Assembly (NCBI RefSeq): GCF_030272615.1
Contig: NC_081414.1
Location: forward strand, 910,911,009-910,975,008
Reading direction: 5' to 3'
From: Cryptomeria japonica
Lineage: Eukaryota; Streptophyta; Pinopsida; Cupressales; Cupressaceae
Length of the DNA: 64,000 bases
Part shown: in pieces, positions 35,673 through 45,852 of the stretch
How the letters are laid out: each line of letters begins with the position of its first letter
Position numbering within the stretch: position 1 is the stretch's first letter
Program-made: the position numbers and the translations under genes
Notes under the pieces: generated by a model
Told to the model about the DNA's origin: nothing
The model's database searches: none
Seen by the model: only the letters and a program-made list of their open reading frames with translations

Positions 35673-36442
35673 TGTATATGGGGAAAATGGATAACAACAA
35701 TAACAATATTGAAAGGCTAAATGAATTCAACCACAAAACCCTAGCCTAACAACAACAAAGATCCACCATAATATATGAAGATTACCTAAGACAATGCAAA
35801 TCAAATGAAATCACAAAGATTATACCATCACATGTCCAATAGGGTTTGGATCTCCATTCTTCCTATCTCCATTGATCTTGCTTGATATATTTGCTCTCAG
35901 ATTTTATGTGCGCACAAGAGCTCAACAAAGAACGAAATGTGGTTGCAAGTAGGATTGCATATGCCAAGTAGTCAATTGATCAAGTAGTTAGGGTTTGATA
36001 ATGAAGGAAACATCTCCTTATATAGAAGACACTATATGAAATGGAGGGATAAGATTGAGAGGTGTAAAAGGAGGTCGGCTATGATTAGAGGGTAGGTAAA
36101 AGAAATAATAAAATAATGAAAGGGGTAGGTAGTGTATGAATTAAGGGATGAATGACGTGTGTCATGGGTAGAAAAGGTTAATGACTTAATTAAATAAATA
36201 AAGATTTATTTAATTAATAGAAGAAGTGGGATCAATTAAATAAATAAGATATTTATTTAATTTAGGAAAAGGATAATTTAAATAAATAAATGTATTTATT
36301 TAAATGAGAAATAAGGCTAGAAGAGGATAAATGAATTAATTAAATAAATAAAGATTTATTTAATTAATAGAAGAATTAAGCTTAGATAATTAAATAAATA
36401 AAATATTTATTTAATTAGATTGGACAATTTTAGGTTTCTACA
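35673..36442 (-). repeat. Element D left LTR (3' LTR) with five U3 palindromes
   Basis: It starts TGTATATGGG and ends TTTCTACA. Between 36186 and 36417 lie five successive AT palindromes of about 30 bp, each pairing a taaataaat arm with an atttattta arm, separated by purine-rich spacers. On the minus strand they fall in the upstream (U3) part of the LTR. Confidence 0.95.
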
Positions 36443-36456
36443 TTTTGCCCCTCTTT
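36443..36456 (-). promoter_or_regulatory. Element D polypurine tract
   Basis: The minus strand reads AAAGAGGGGCAAAA directly before the 3' LTR, the same tract as in element B. A hairpin-forming sequence overlaps its distal end (36452-36489). Confidence 0.8.
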
Positions 36457-36683
36457 GAGACAATGCGGCTTGTCGCGTTGTTTCAAAGAAGATAATATGA
36501 ACTGATACAAAGTTGCCCCAAGATGGGAATGATATGCCCCCTTGAGAGATTGGATGAAAAAATGTCTGAAAAGATCGCAGACAATCTCTCGATAAGAAAG
36601 ACGGGATAGAATGGACTGACCGAATAAAGTGACAGAGTCACGGGATAATAAAGACTGACTTGGGAAACGAGGGCTAGGGCAGT

Positions 36684-36782
36684 CTATAAGATAGGCCACG
36701 AGGGAAATACATCCTCATTGTCATCTACACATCCAAGAGATCAGAGTGCAGAGCGAGAATAGAGCAGCAGCAGTCAGCAGCG
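36684..36782 (+). promoter_or_regulatory. Possible promoter and leader of the antisense PMD gene
   Basis: A CTATAAG word at 36684 stands about 100 bases before the first ATG (36783). The intervening leader is purine-rich with a CAG-repeat-like stretch just before the ATG. This is a pattern match only. Confidence 0.3.
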
Positions 36783-36965
36783 ATGGCCTTTGTTCATAGA
36801 TTCGACCGCGTTTGCCAATTCCAGAGGCCAACAGAGGCAGGAGAGTTGGTAAGTACCACAAAACCTCCCCGTACTTTGTTGCATTTATTGTTGTCATTAA
36901 TGCATGCTAGGTAATGTAATAAATGTGCTTAGAATATGGTCCAAAAAAATGTCAAAAACGTCCAG

Positions 36966-37225
36966 GCGCGTCTGTGTTGGTGCCAGGCACGTCTATGCTC
37001 ACTAGGCGCGTCTATGATGGAAAACGCATCTGTGTCGAATGCGGCCACGTCTGTGCTGTGTAGACGCGTCTATGCCAAAAAGGCACGTCTGTGTCGCTCA
37101 GGAGCATCTATGCAGAGCATAGGCACGTTTGTGTGTTTCAGGCGTGTCTGTGTAAAACAGGCACGTTTATGCAGTCTTCAAGCGTGTTTATGTCAGGAAA
37201 GCGCGTTTGTGTCCAAAAAATGTGA
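36966..37225 (+). repeat. GCGTCTGTG-type array, about 20-bp spacing
   Basis: About 13 variants of CGTCTGTG or CGTCTATG occur at roughly 17-21-base spacing (for example 36969, 36990, 37009, 37026, 37047, 37066, 37086, 37103, 37126, 37144). Linkers between copies are mostly unrelated. A partner array of the reverse complement lies at 54757-55010 near the other end of element D. Confidence 0.85.
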
Positions 37226-37445
37226 ATTTGTGTCTTCTAGGTCAAATCGGCAGTTCTGTGATGAACATACGCTGTCAATTAGATAAGTTGCTAAGAGGAT
37301 ACACTCAAGCAGGTCCTCTAGGGAAGACTAGAATTGCAAATAGGGCTAGGATTGACAATTATGTGACAGAACATACGTTGCTAATTAGGAAACTACTCAA
37401 GAGGATTCACTCAAGTAGAGGCCTTAGGATAAGATAGATCAAGGC

Positions 37446-37685
37446 ACTTTGTGATGAACAGTGAGTACCAAGATATAGTACTTTGTGATGAATAGGGAGT
37501 ACTAAAATATGAACAACACTTTGTGATGAACAGTGAGTGCAAATGTGAGCAGCACTTTGTGATGAACAGGGAGTGCATAACACATAGTACTTTGTGATGA
37601 ATAGGGAGTACCACTAGGATAAATAGCAACACTTTGTGATGAACAGTGAGTGTCACTAGGATAGATAGCAACACTTTGTGATGAA
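37446..37685 (+). repeat. ACTTTGTGATGAA tandem array
   Basis: Seven copies at 37446, 37480, 37518, 37554, 37589, 37631 and 37673, each followed by (C/T)AG(T/G)GAGTG or GAGTA. Spacing is 34-42 bases. It lies directly upstream of the PMD exon 2 splice acceptor. Confidence 0.9.
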
Positions 37686-39969
37686 CAAGGAGTGTCACGA
37701 TGATTGACATGATTGATTTGCTTGACTGCAGGAGTATTTGCCTATGCTAGAGTCACGGGAGAGATTCCCATTGACTCAAAGGTTGCGACCTGAGTTGACA
37801 GCCGAGGACCGAGCTGCGATTGATGCTATGGGCTTACGCCACATTCTGTATGTGCCTGAGTTTCAGGCGAACATGGGACTGCTGACTGCACTGGCAGAGA
37901 GGTGGCACTCCGAGACTTGCACCTTTCATTTGTCGATGGGTGAGATGACAGTCACCCTCGAGGATGTATACAGGATCCTAAGGATACCGATCAATGGGGA
38001 GCTGATTCCCTATGATTGATATGGAGACAAGGAGGCCCTGAGATGAGTGTTCTAAGACCCAGGACTGGAGATGAGAGAAGGACATGTGGCTTGGGACACC
38101 ATGACAGCTACAGGATTAGTGCTGCCAGCAGTGATAGGAGGAGCGATCAGTGGGTTCTTGTGTCCTAATAGAGCGACACGAGGGTTGGATGTGGGCTGGG
38201 GAGGTGCATTGGAGACACTGGTGACACAGCACACCAGATATGCCTGGGGACCATGTGTTCTAGCACACCTGTATTACGAGCTGCATCAGTTTGTGTACCA
38301 CGGGTCAGTGGGATTGGGCTGCAGGGTGACATTGTTACAGGTGTGGGCCTATGAGCATCTGCCAGTGACGAGACCGATACATTTCAGGGGCAGAGGTCAC
38401 GAACATATTTTTGTACACTTGTACGACATGATCACCTCACAACCACAGATTAGCAGGTTAGAGCACTGGCGGCAGGTGATTGATGACATTGATATGGTTG
38501 TATGGAGGCCATACCTGGGATGTGAGTAGTGGGAGGATGATGTGGTAGAGCTACTCTACACCTTCCGGAGCAAGTATCTGATTGGGTGGACACCCTATGT
38601 ACTAGAGAGGCAGTTAGTGGACAGGGTGGGCAGGGAGTTCGACAGGATCCAGCAGATGCCACGGGGTTCAGGCATGTATGCACAGACTGTCAGTTTGGGC
38701 CCTTATTATCATATGATCAGGCTGTTACACAGCTAGTGGAGATGATGCCCTTACCCTGGGATATGTGGCCAGAGATTGAGGATGTCGGCATGGATGCCGA
38801 TTACACAACATACTGGGCCGAGCATCCATTCCCACGCCTGATGGATCCAGGAGAGCTACTAGATGGAGATGGTGGTGGAGATGGTGATGATGATGGAGAT
38901 GATGGGGGTAGAAGCTGACGAAGGAGGGGGGCAGTTGGAGAGAGGAGGGTGGCACCGCAAAGGGAGGGTGGAGAGGACAGGTAGGCTCGGGTGGTGAGGG
39001 GTTGCGGTGGATTACCGCTACAAGTGCCAGCAGCACAGGGTCCCAGACAGGTGCAGGTACAAGGATAGGTACAGGGATAGATATAGGGATAGGCACCAGT
39101 ACAAGCATAGGCATAGGGGCAGGCACCCATACAGGAGGAGCCATAGGCAGAGCCACAGGGGGCTGAGGCAGAGGAGGATGAGCTAACGGAGTTGAGGGAG
39201 ATCTGCCAGGGACAGGCAGATGAGATCCAGGACCTAGAGAGGGATAGGGATAGACTCAGGAGGTGGCTCAGAGATACTGAGCGGGAGCGGGATCAGCCCA
39301 TTCAGCGTTACATAGAGGCTAAGACAGCACTGAGGGCTGGGAGGCAGGCGACAGAGGACACAGGGGCTGGATATGCCTACATTCTACGGGCAGGGGAGGA
39401 GATCGATTACTGGCGGGATCTCTATTATGGTGCGGTGCCAGCTGATCAGCGGGTGAGGAGCTTCCATAGACCATCGCGGACAGTGACAGCTACGGGAGGG
39501 AGCCGAAGGAGACATACGTCTAGTGGTGGGGTTATGGGTCCTCCACCACCACCAGATAGAGGGGACAGGAGGGATGATCCTATGGCGGGTCCTTCGGGGG
39601 CTCAGATTCCGTCGAGGCCAGGTGGCTCTGAGGGAGGGAGTTCATCATAGCCATAGAGGGCTCCCTATGTATCAGTATTGTACCATTTTTGCATGATGAT
39701 GTAGACACCTACGGGTGATTGTAGCCATATGATTTTGACATCATTATATCATGATACTTATGATTATATATGAGATGATTCATCTTTGCGGCATCTATAT
39801 GCATGTGTACCTATGTGATGCTTATGATATGGATGCGAATATGTATATGATGAAATACAATATTTTTTTCTTTTATGTTTTTATATGTTATGACAATGCA
39901 AATGTAAATTGTGCTAACAGGTGTTGTGTGCAGGATGTGATGCAGTTGTGATATCTATATGTATGTATG

Positions 39970-41224
39970 TGTAGCATCCTAAAATTGTGACACTTGCAAT
40001 TTTGACGGCATTTCGGTCTTCACGATGGCGACGCAACACGCAACCTGAATGGAGACCCCGAAACCTGATTACGACATTGAAAACTGCATTTTCTAGCACC
40101 CTGGCCTGAACCTCCTTGCACCCTGCTGTCCCGGGAGGTGGGACCAGAGCGCCCAGTGCCCTGGTCCTTTAGGACCAGGGCGCCTAGTGCCCTAGTCCCC
40201 AGGACCATGGCGCCCAATGCCCTGGTCACTGGGTCCTATTTTGGGCCCGGTCTCCTAAGGGGTCTCGGGTCTTTTTGTTTGCAAATTGGAAATTAAACTT
40301 TCTTGGTCGGCCTAAGGTCGGGAAAATCAGTCTATCAGCCCTAATTGACAAATATACAAACTACATTTTCCTCTTTCATTCGATATGATGGAAAAGGCGT
40401 GGAAACTATACTCAAGCATTCAAGCATTCAAGCATTCCTTCAAGCAATTAATCATTTCAAGTCTCCATTCAAGGCTAAGTGTTGCATTCAAGACAAGGAT
40501 TCAACCATTGAAGAGGAGATCACATATCACATACAACATACTACAACAACATACAACATCTATACCTTCGCACATAAGGATACAAACATCCTTAGAACAA
40601 GGTATTAGTACTTGTTTTACAGTCATTTACATTTACAACACTTGCTCATTTCTTGGTTAATTCCAAAACTGGGGTTTGACCTAAAGGCAAACCCCTAATC
40701 CCTAACCCCCCAATCGTCTTCTCTTTTCTGTGTGTAGGTTGTAGGTACGCGGCTGAAATTGAAGATCTGGAATCCTTGTGCAGAGACGAACAGATCCCCC
40801 TTCGTTTCGCGGATTTTTCGGAGGACCGTGGCGCCGGGCGCCATCGTCCTGACAACTTTTGCTCAAATTTGCAGGACAGCGCCGTATCGACATTTTACTG
40901 CTAATTCCAGGTCCGCAGCTTCATACTGTATCCCTATCTCAGTTTATAAGCGAATCTTGGTCATTTTCTATGCATTCCTAGCTTAATTCTTCTATGCACA
41001 ATCTTTACAAAAGAGGGTAGCCTTGCTGTCTTAACCCTTGAAACTCATTTAGCATCCAATCTTGCATTGTGTGGGATTGGATCTTGTGGGTTTCAACCCC
41101 TCTTTTGAATGTAAAGTCTCTCCCCTAAGTGAAAACCATCAACCCTAGCGAACCTCCCTTCTCTCTCCTCGGAGTTGGAAGAGGGGAGAGCAACTAGGGT
41201 TCGATCGCGATTTTCTGCTTTACA
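39970..41224 (+). repeat. Element E 5' LTR
   Basis: It starts TGTAGCATCC and ends TTTACA. It holds a cluster of three GGACCAGGGCGCC-type palindromic units (40135-40235) and one hairpin module (about 40805-40870). Confidence 0.95.
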
Positions 41225-41227
41225 TTT

Positions 41228-41245
41228 TGGTGAACCCGACGTGAA
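41228..41245 (+). promoter_or_regulatory. Element E primer-binding site, tRNA-Trp type
   Basis: TGGTGAACCCGACGTGAA lies three bases after the 5' LTR and matches, from memory, the complement of the 3' end of plant tRNA-Trp over 18 bases. Confidence 0.75.
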
Positions 41246-42408
41246 CATCCTTTCTGATTATTCATAGTTAGATCTGAAAATTGGATTCCTTGATTACATT
41301 TCCATGTTTGATCTTTGGCAAAATTTTAGAGGTTAATTGCATAAAAACCCTAAATTTTCTTTTTTAAAGTAATTAAACTTGCGAAATGTTTAATTGTTGA
41401 TGCTTGTTTCAGATCTGCCCTTCTATTACAAATTATCAATTCATATTTGTGCTTTAATTTTGAAAATTAAGTGGTTAAGTGTCAAAACCCTAATTTTTGA
41501 AACCCTCTTGATTCAACCTTGGTTTGACAATTTCACTGATCAAAACATCTCCAAATCAGGTGTAACTTTGGATTCCGCAATAAAATCACAATATCTTTCA
41601 TCCCTGAAAATTTGGAAAAAAGTTGCGAGGACCGTGTGCACTCCGAGCGCCATCGTCCCCGACATTTTTTCTGAAATTTCAGGAGCTAGATCTTACTGTA
41701 TTTTCCTACTAAAATCCAGAATTTTGGCTGATTTTATCAATTTTAACACCTTCAAAATTACAGTCAAAGTTGGTCTTGTGATTGCTTGGATTAAGGCTTC
41801 TAATTATTCGAAAATCATTGAAATTGAAATTTTGTGTCAAAATTGTGTTCTTATTGTCCTAAATCTGAAAAGTGTGTTTGCATTCATTCGAAATTTCAGT
41901 GCTTTATTCAAATTCTTACAATTTGTGACTTTTGAAATTAAATGCTTAATTACAACAACTTTGATTTCTGCTTTCAAAATTGAATTTTGCGTGAAATTGA
42001 GTCAATTTTTAAATTTCAAAATTTGCATTGCTTTTGGTATTCCCTCTAAAATCATAAAATTCAAAATTTCAGTTTCCCTCTCTTTTTCAAAATTCAAATT
42101 TTGCATTTTTCGACAATCTGGGTAGGGTTCAATTTCGAGATTGCAACTTTAATTTGGCCAATCTACAGATCGTAAAATCACTCAATTTTTTCAGATTAGC
42201 TCTAAAATCATCATACCTTTCATCCCTGCAAATTTCAAAAAAAGTTGCAAGGACCGTGTTGCACTCCGAGCGCCACGGTCCTGGACATTTTCTCTGAAAT
42301 TTCGGGAGACTGTTGTGATTGCATTTAACAGCTTAAATCTAGAAGATTGGCTGATTTTACTGAAAATTGCTACCTCTAAATTCACAATCTTCTCTCTCTT
42401 TCTAGTGC
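41246..42408 (+). other. Element E leader with two hairpin modules
   Basis: AT-rich leader between the primer site and gag. Two near-palindromic modules lie at about 41605-41690 and 42220-42305. An open frame at 41394-42125 (243 codons) is Phe/Ile/Lys-rich, runs through a module, is not in the gag frame and has no domain, so I do not call it a gene. Confidence 0.6.
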
Positions 42409-43884
42409 ATGAGTTTTACAACAATAAGCCCTACTTACACTATTCCCGTTAGACGAAGCCGTAGAATTAAGTCTTTCCGAGGTTTAACTACTAAGGAGAT
42501 GGAACCTAATTTGAATAGCCTTTTTAACGAGGACATGGGTAATTCCTCTAATCCTCCTAATGATGAAGAAGCTCTCCATGAGGTTTCTGAAGAACAACTT
42601 TCGAAATTGGATAACCAATTTGACGATTTTCGACAATGGATGTCTCAAGAATACCCTGATAGTCAAGCTCTTCCTTTAATTGAGGGTCTAAAACGTATGC
42701 TTCAAAGTGATAAGAATGGAATTAATATTTTGCGTGGTATTGCACACATTGTGGATTCGAATGTGATGCCTATGAAGAGTTGTGCTGAAAATTTGGGTTA
42801 TACACAACCTCCTACTCAAGTCAATCATTCTATTCCTTTGACAACTCCTATTGCTAGCATACCTACCTTTACATCAAACATAATGGCTACTTCTACACAA
42901 GACATTCCTCCTGTGATCACCAGTCATGGGGGCAACCCTTCTTCTTCAATTAACCCTCTTCCTTCATTTAATCCGACTTCTTCATTCATTCCTTCAATGA
43001 GTGTCCCTATTATATCTCCACAAATGAACATGACGCAAGGGGGCAATTCATTTAACCATTCTATTCCTCCTTGTAGTGTTCCTCTTGTCCAATCATCTCC
43101 TATGACTAATTATCATAGAGTCCCACCACCTTACTCTTTACCTTCTTTCAATAACATAACACCTCCATCTCAATCTAACACATCCAATATGAATTCTTCG
43201 ACTGAAGCGACCATTAACAATCTTGCACAAACTATCTCTTCTTTACAGCAACAAATTGCCTCTATGAATCAATCTAAGTTTAGTGTGCCCACATTTGATG
43301 TTGCGAGCCCACTTTCTCTTGACATTGTTCGAGCTATCCCTCCTAAACATGTTGAAATCCCGCATTTGGAGCTTTATAATGGTAAGGGTGATCCTCTAAC
43401 ACATGTTAAGACCTTTCAAACAATTTGTACTGATTTTGCTTATGACCAAAGGTTGCTTGCAAAACTGTTCACTAGAACATTAAGAGACAAAGCCCTACAA
43501 TGGTATTGCTCGTTGCCTTCTTATTCTATTACTTCTTTCGAACAACTTGCAAATGCTTTCATTCAACAATTTCAAAACAATATAAGTCCTAAAGTTACTT
43601 TGATTGATTTAATGCATTGTAAACAAGGTGTTAAAGAAAAAGTGACTGATTTCATTAGTAGATATAAGCATTTGTATGCTCAAATTTCTTTTCCAGTGCT
43701 TGACAATGATATTCAAAGAATCTTTATTTCTAATTTACAAAAAGATATTCGAGACAAACTCCTATTTTCTGAGTTTACTTCTTTCCAACAGTTGTGTGCA
43801 ACTCTTCACAATTATCAACTGACTGTGAGTCAAATGGAACAATCACATCCTATGGCTCCGAGTGATAAGGGTGATAGCAGTTAA
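42409..43884 (+). CDS. Element E gag, N-terminal part
   Basis: 491 codons from ATG 42409. The N-terminal part is acidic (EEALHEVSEEQL) and is followed by a Pro/Ser/Asn-rich linker (about residues 130-280). The gag capsid-like domain (about residues 300-480) has IPHLELYNGKGDPLTHVKTF, LRDKALQWYCSLPSYS, FIQQFQNN and MHCKQGVKEKVTDFISRYK motifs. The frame ends in TAA (43882-43884), but the same frame continues at once into the next ORF. Without that stop, gag and protease would be one polyprotein of about 1150 residues. The stop may be a mutation or a readthrough site. By family, the product forms the particle that packages element RNA. Confidence 0.9.
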   Translation: MSFTTISPTYTIPVRRSRRIKSFRGLTTKEMEPNLNSLFNEDMGNSSNPPNDEEALHEVSEEQLSKLDNQFDDFRQWMSQEYPDSQALPLIEGLKRMLQSDKNGINILRGIAHIVDSNVMPMKSCAENLGYTQPPTQVNHSIPLTTPIASIPTFTSNIMATSTQDIPPVITSHGGNPSSSINPLPSFNPTSSFIPSMSVPIISPQMNMTQGGNSFNHSIPPCSVPLVQSSPMTNYHRVPPPYSLPSFNNITPPSQSNTSNMNSSTEATINNLAQTISSLQQQIASMNQSKFSVPTFDVASPLSLDIVRAIPPKHVEIPHLELYNGKGDPLTHVKTFQTICTDFAYDQRLLAKLFTRTLRDKALQWYCSLPSYSITSFEQLANAFIQQFQNNISPKVTLIDLMHCKQGVKEKVTDFISRYKHLYAQISFPVLDNDIQRIFISNLQKDIRDKLLFSEFTSFQQLCATLHNYQLTVSQMEQSHPMAPSDKGDSS

Positions 43885-45852
43885 CAACCATTTGGGAAGT
43901 TTAAACCGAACAGAGATTCCATCAAATTCAATGAAAACATCATCAACAACAATGTGAATGCAGCATCAGGTGTGCCTCCTATTTCTAAATTTTTCAAGAA
44001 AGAAAGAAAGTATACTCCTTTGAATGAATCATTGCATAGTATTATGAATAAGTTATTGGAACAAAATGTGCTTACTCTTCCTCCTATAAGACAAATTGAT
44101 CCTGCAAAGATTACTTCACCTTATTTTGATAACAAAGCTTTTTGTCAATTTCATCGTCAGCCTGGGCATGATACTGAAAAATGTTTTTCTTTAAAGGGTA
44201 AAATTCAAGATTTGATTGATAATAACACTATTTTTGTTTCTGGAGTGAATGATAAAGGCAATACATCTGTAGCTCCTCCTAATCAAAACCTTCAGATTTT
44301 TACTGATCCATTACCTTCTCATACCTCTAATGCAATTGAGACTAATGATTCCTCTCTTTCATCTGATGGTCTTGTGTCTATGACTCCGAATGTGATTAAC
44401 TTTGTAGAGCAGCAAGAAATCCCTAAAGAACCTTCCATCACATTTGATTCTAGTGAAACCATTAGGGCACCTGATGGTCCTTTATACATAGTTGCAAAAG
44501 TCAAGAATACACCTTGCCATGGAGTGCTTATTGATCCTTCGTGCATGATTAATGTTATTACTGAAGAATTTCTTTTTACTTTGCAATTGAATCAAGTGAT
44601 CTATGACAAAACAGATGTGATTGTGAAATTATTTGATGCATTTTCTTCTCCTGCAATTGGTTCTATTACATTGCCTATTGAGGTCCATAACAAATCCCTT
44701 GATGTGAACTTTGCTATTATTCCATCTTCCGAACAATTTCGTGTGAAGCTTGGCTATCCTTGGCTATCTTCCATGAAAGCTATTGCTTCTCCTATTCACA
44801 AGTGTTTGAAATTTCCCCATAATGGTGAAGTTGTTACTGTCAATCATAGTCTCTTTAAACCAGCTGAAAGAACTTCTAGCGTTCCTATTGATTACTTTTG
44901 GCCTAAACAATTCCAATCTCTTCCTCTGCAAAGTGATCATCTTTTCAAATCTTATCAAAAGTGGAAAACGGATATGATCCTATCTCTAAGTGAACCTAGA
45001 ACACCTAAACTTGATATCCCTATCATTCTTGAGAAGGAAGTTCTTCCTTTGAAAGATAAAACTAATGTCTTTCCTCAAGAAGATTCCCAACCCATCCCTA
45101 TGGATGTGACTATGTCTATATCTAATAAACTTCCTAAAAGTAGACCTATCCCTCCTCGTCATGATGGACTTGGTCTCCTTCCTAAACCAAAAATTCCTCC
45201 TTTATATGGAGCAGTTCCTCCTCCGTCCTTTTATAGAGAGAAGAGACCTTCTTCTTCTCCTATTGTCCAGCCTAAGAGACCACAACCTAAACACCCAAGT
45301 GCTAAGGATGAGAACATTCCTCCTCCTCAATCTTCTCAACTTCCTACTAAGACTAGACGAAATCGTTCTGCACGTGAACACCGACGAAAGCGTCGTCTTA
45401 GAGCTCAAGCAGCTGCTTCTCAAACTTTGCAATCTCCAAAAACACCTTCAACAAGCATTATTCCATTTTCTCCTCAGCCGGACATTGAGCCTAAATCTCC
45501 TAAACATAAGATGCATGATGGTCTTGATCCTGTGCGAATTAAAGACCCTATTTTTATAAATCTTGATGATGATATAGATGAAAATGTTATTCATGATAAA
45601 AATGTTACTCCTCTTGCTTCTGATAGTGAATATGAACTTGTTGATATTGATAACCATTTATCTAATGAATTTTCTAAAGCACTTATCCTAGCTCCTGGAC
45701 AAGAACAACGTGGCTTGGAACATGAACATAGCCCTTGTTTGGATCTTGTGATAGCTCCATCTGCTGTGTTGGATGTTCCTCCTCTAGCGTGTTCCCTGCC
45801 TTCCCGAAACATTGATCAGCAAGATCGGGGGGTAGATGACGTGCTAGACTAG
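43885..45852 (+). CDS. Element E gag C-terminus and protease-like domain
   Basis: It lies in frame with gag after one stop; its own first ATG is 43954. The zinc-knuckle-like FCQFHRQPGHDTEKC lies near 44140-44185. A retropepsin-like fold signature follows from about 44480 (PLYIVAKVKNTPCHGVLID; then LPIEVHNKSLDVNFAII; LGYPWL). The active-site triad reads D-P-S rather than D-S/T/G-G, so catalysis is doubtful. The C-terminal third is Pro-rich with an Arg/Lys cluster (RREHRRKRR-type, about 45355-45405) and an acidic tail. No RT follows. The open length and young LTRs suggest recent constraint or recent origin. Confidence 0.85.
   Translation, partial: QPFGKFKPNRDSIKFNENIINNNVNAASGVPPISKFFKKERKYTPLNESLHSIMNKLLEQNVLTLPPIRQIDPAKITSPYFDNKAFCQFHRQPGHDTEKCFSLKGKIQDLIDNNTIFVSGVNDKGNTSVAPPNQNLQIFTDPLPSHTSNAIETNDSSLSSDGLVSMTPNVINFVEQQEIPKEPSITFDSSETIRAPDGPLYIVAKVKNTPCHGVLIDPSCMINVITEEFLFTLQLNQVIYDKTDVIVKLFDAFSSPAIGSITLPIEVHNKSLDVNFAIIPSSEQFRVKLGYPWLSSMKAIASPIHKCLKFPHNGEVVTVNHSLFKPAERTSSVPIDYFWPKQFQSLPLQSDHLFKSYQKWKTDMILSLSEPRTPKLDIPIILEKEVLPLKDKTNVFPQEDSQPIPMDVTMSISNKLPKSRPIPPRHDGLGLLPKPKIPPLYGAVPPPSFYREKRPSSSPIVQPKRPQPKHPSAKDENIPPPQSSQLPTKTRRNRSAREHRRKRRLRAQAAASQTLQSPKTPSTSIIPFSPQPDIEPKSPKHKMHDGLDPVRIKDPIFINLDDDIDENVIHDKNVTPLASDSEYELVDIDNHLSNEFSKALILAPGQEQRGLEHEHSPCLDLVIAPSAVLDVPPLACSLPSRNIDQQDRGVDDVLD

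Larger units (their letters stand above)
36849..37731 (+). other. Putative intron of the antisense PMD gene
   Basis: It is bounded by GTAAGT and TGCAG and joins two frames in phase 0. It is filled by two repeat arrays: a 20-bp-spaced GCGTCTGTG-type array (about 36966-37225) and a 34-42-bp-spaced ACTTTGTGATGAAC array (37446-37685). Confidence 0.55.
36783..39650 (+). pseudogene. Antisense plant-mobile-domain (PMD) gene, two exons, broken
   Basis: Exon 1 (36783-36848) encodes MAFVHRFDRVCQFQRPTEAGEL and ends at a GTAAGT donor. Exon 2 starts after TTGACTGCAG at 37732 in matching phase 0. Exon 2 begins a PMD domain: GLRHILYVPEFQANMGLLTAL, ERWHSETCTFHL, GEMTVTLEDVYRILRIPI. It continues through stops (38017, 38053, 38527) with WGGALETLVTQHTRYAWG and YHGSVGLGCRVTLLQVW, an acidic Gly/Asp tract (about 38870-38918, after a frameshift), then a coiled-coil and Pro/Arg-rich tail (39174-39650). 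By family, PMD proteins occur both in host factors (MAIN/MAIL1-like) and inside transposons. Here it lies antisense within element D, downstream of its gag-PR. This copy is a pseudogene; its role is unknown. Confidence 0.75.

Noticed and set aside
36966-37685. CRISPR-like array
   Set aside because: Regular spacing but plant nuclear context, short diverged words, no cas genes; part of an intron-like repeat region.
38725-39156. Pro/Val/Ile-rich minus-strand frames
   Set aside because: Translation of a short tandem repeat within the PMD pseudogene.
41394-42125. 243-codon open frame in element E leader
   Set aside because: Low-complexity Phe/Ile/Lys composition, no domain, wrong frame for gag, and it runs through a non-coding hairpin module.
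45161-45559. 132-codon frame in element E and antisense frames around it
   Set aside because: Shadow of the gag-protease frame at 43885-45852.
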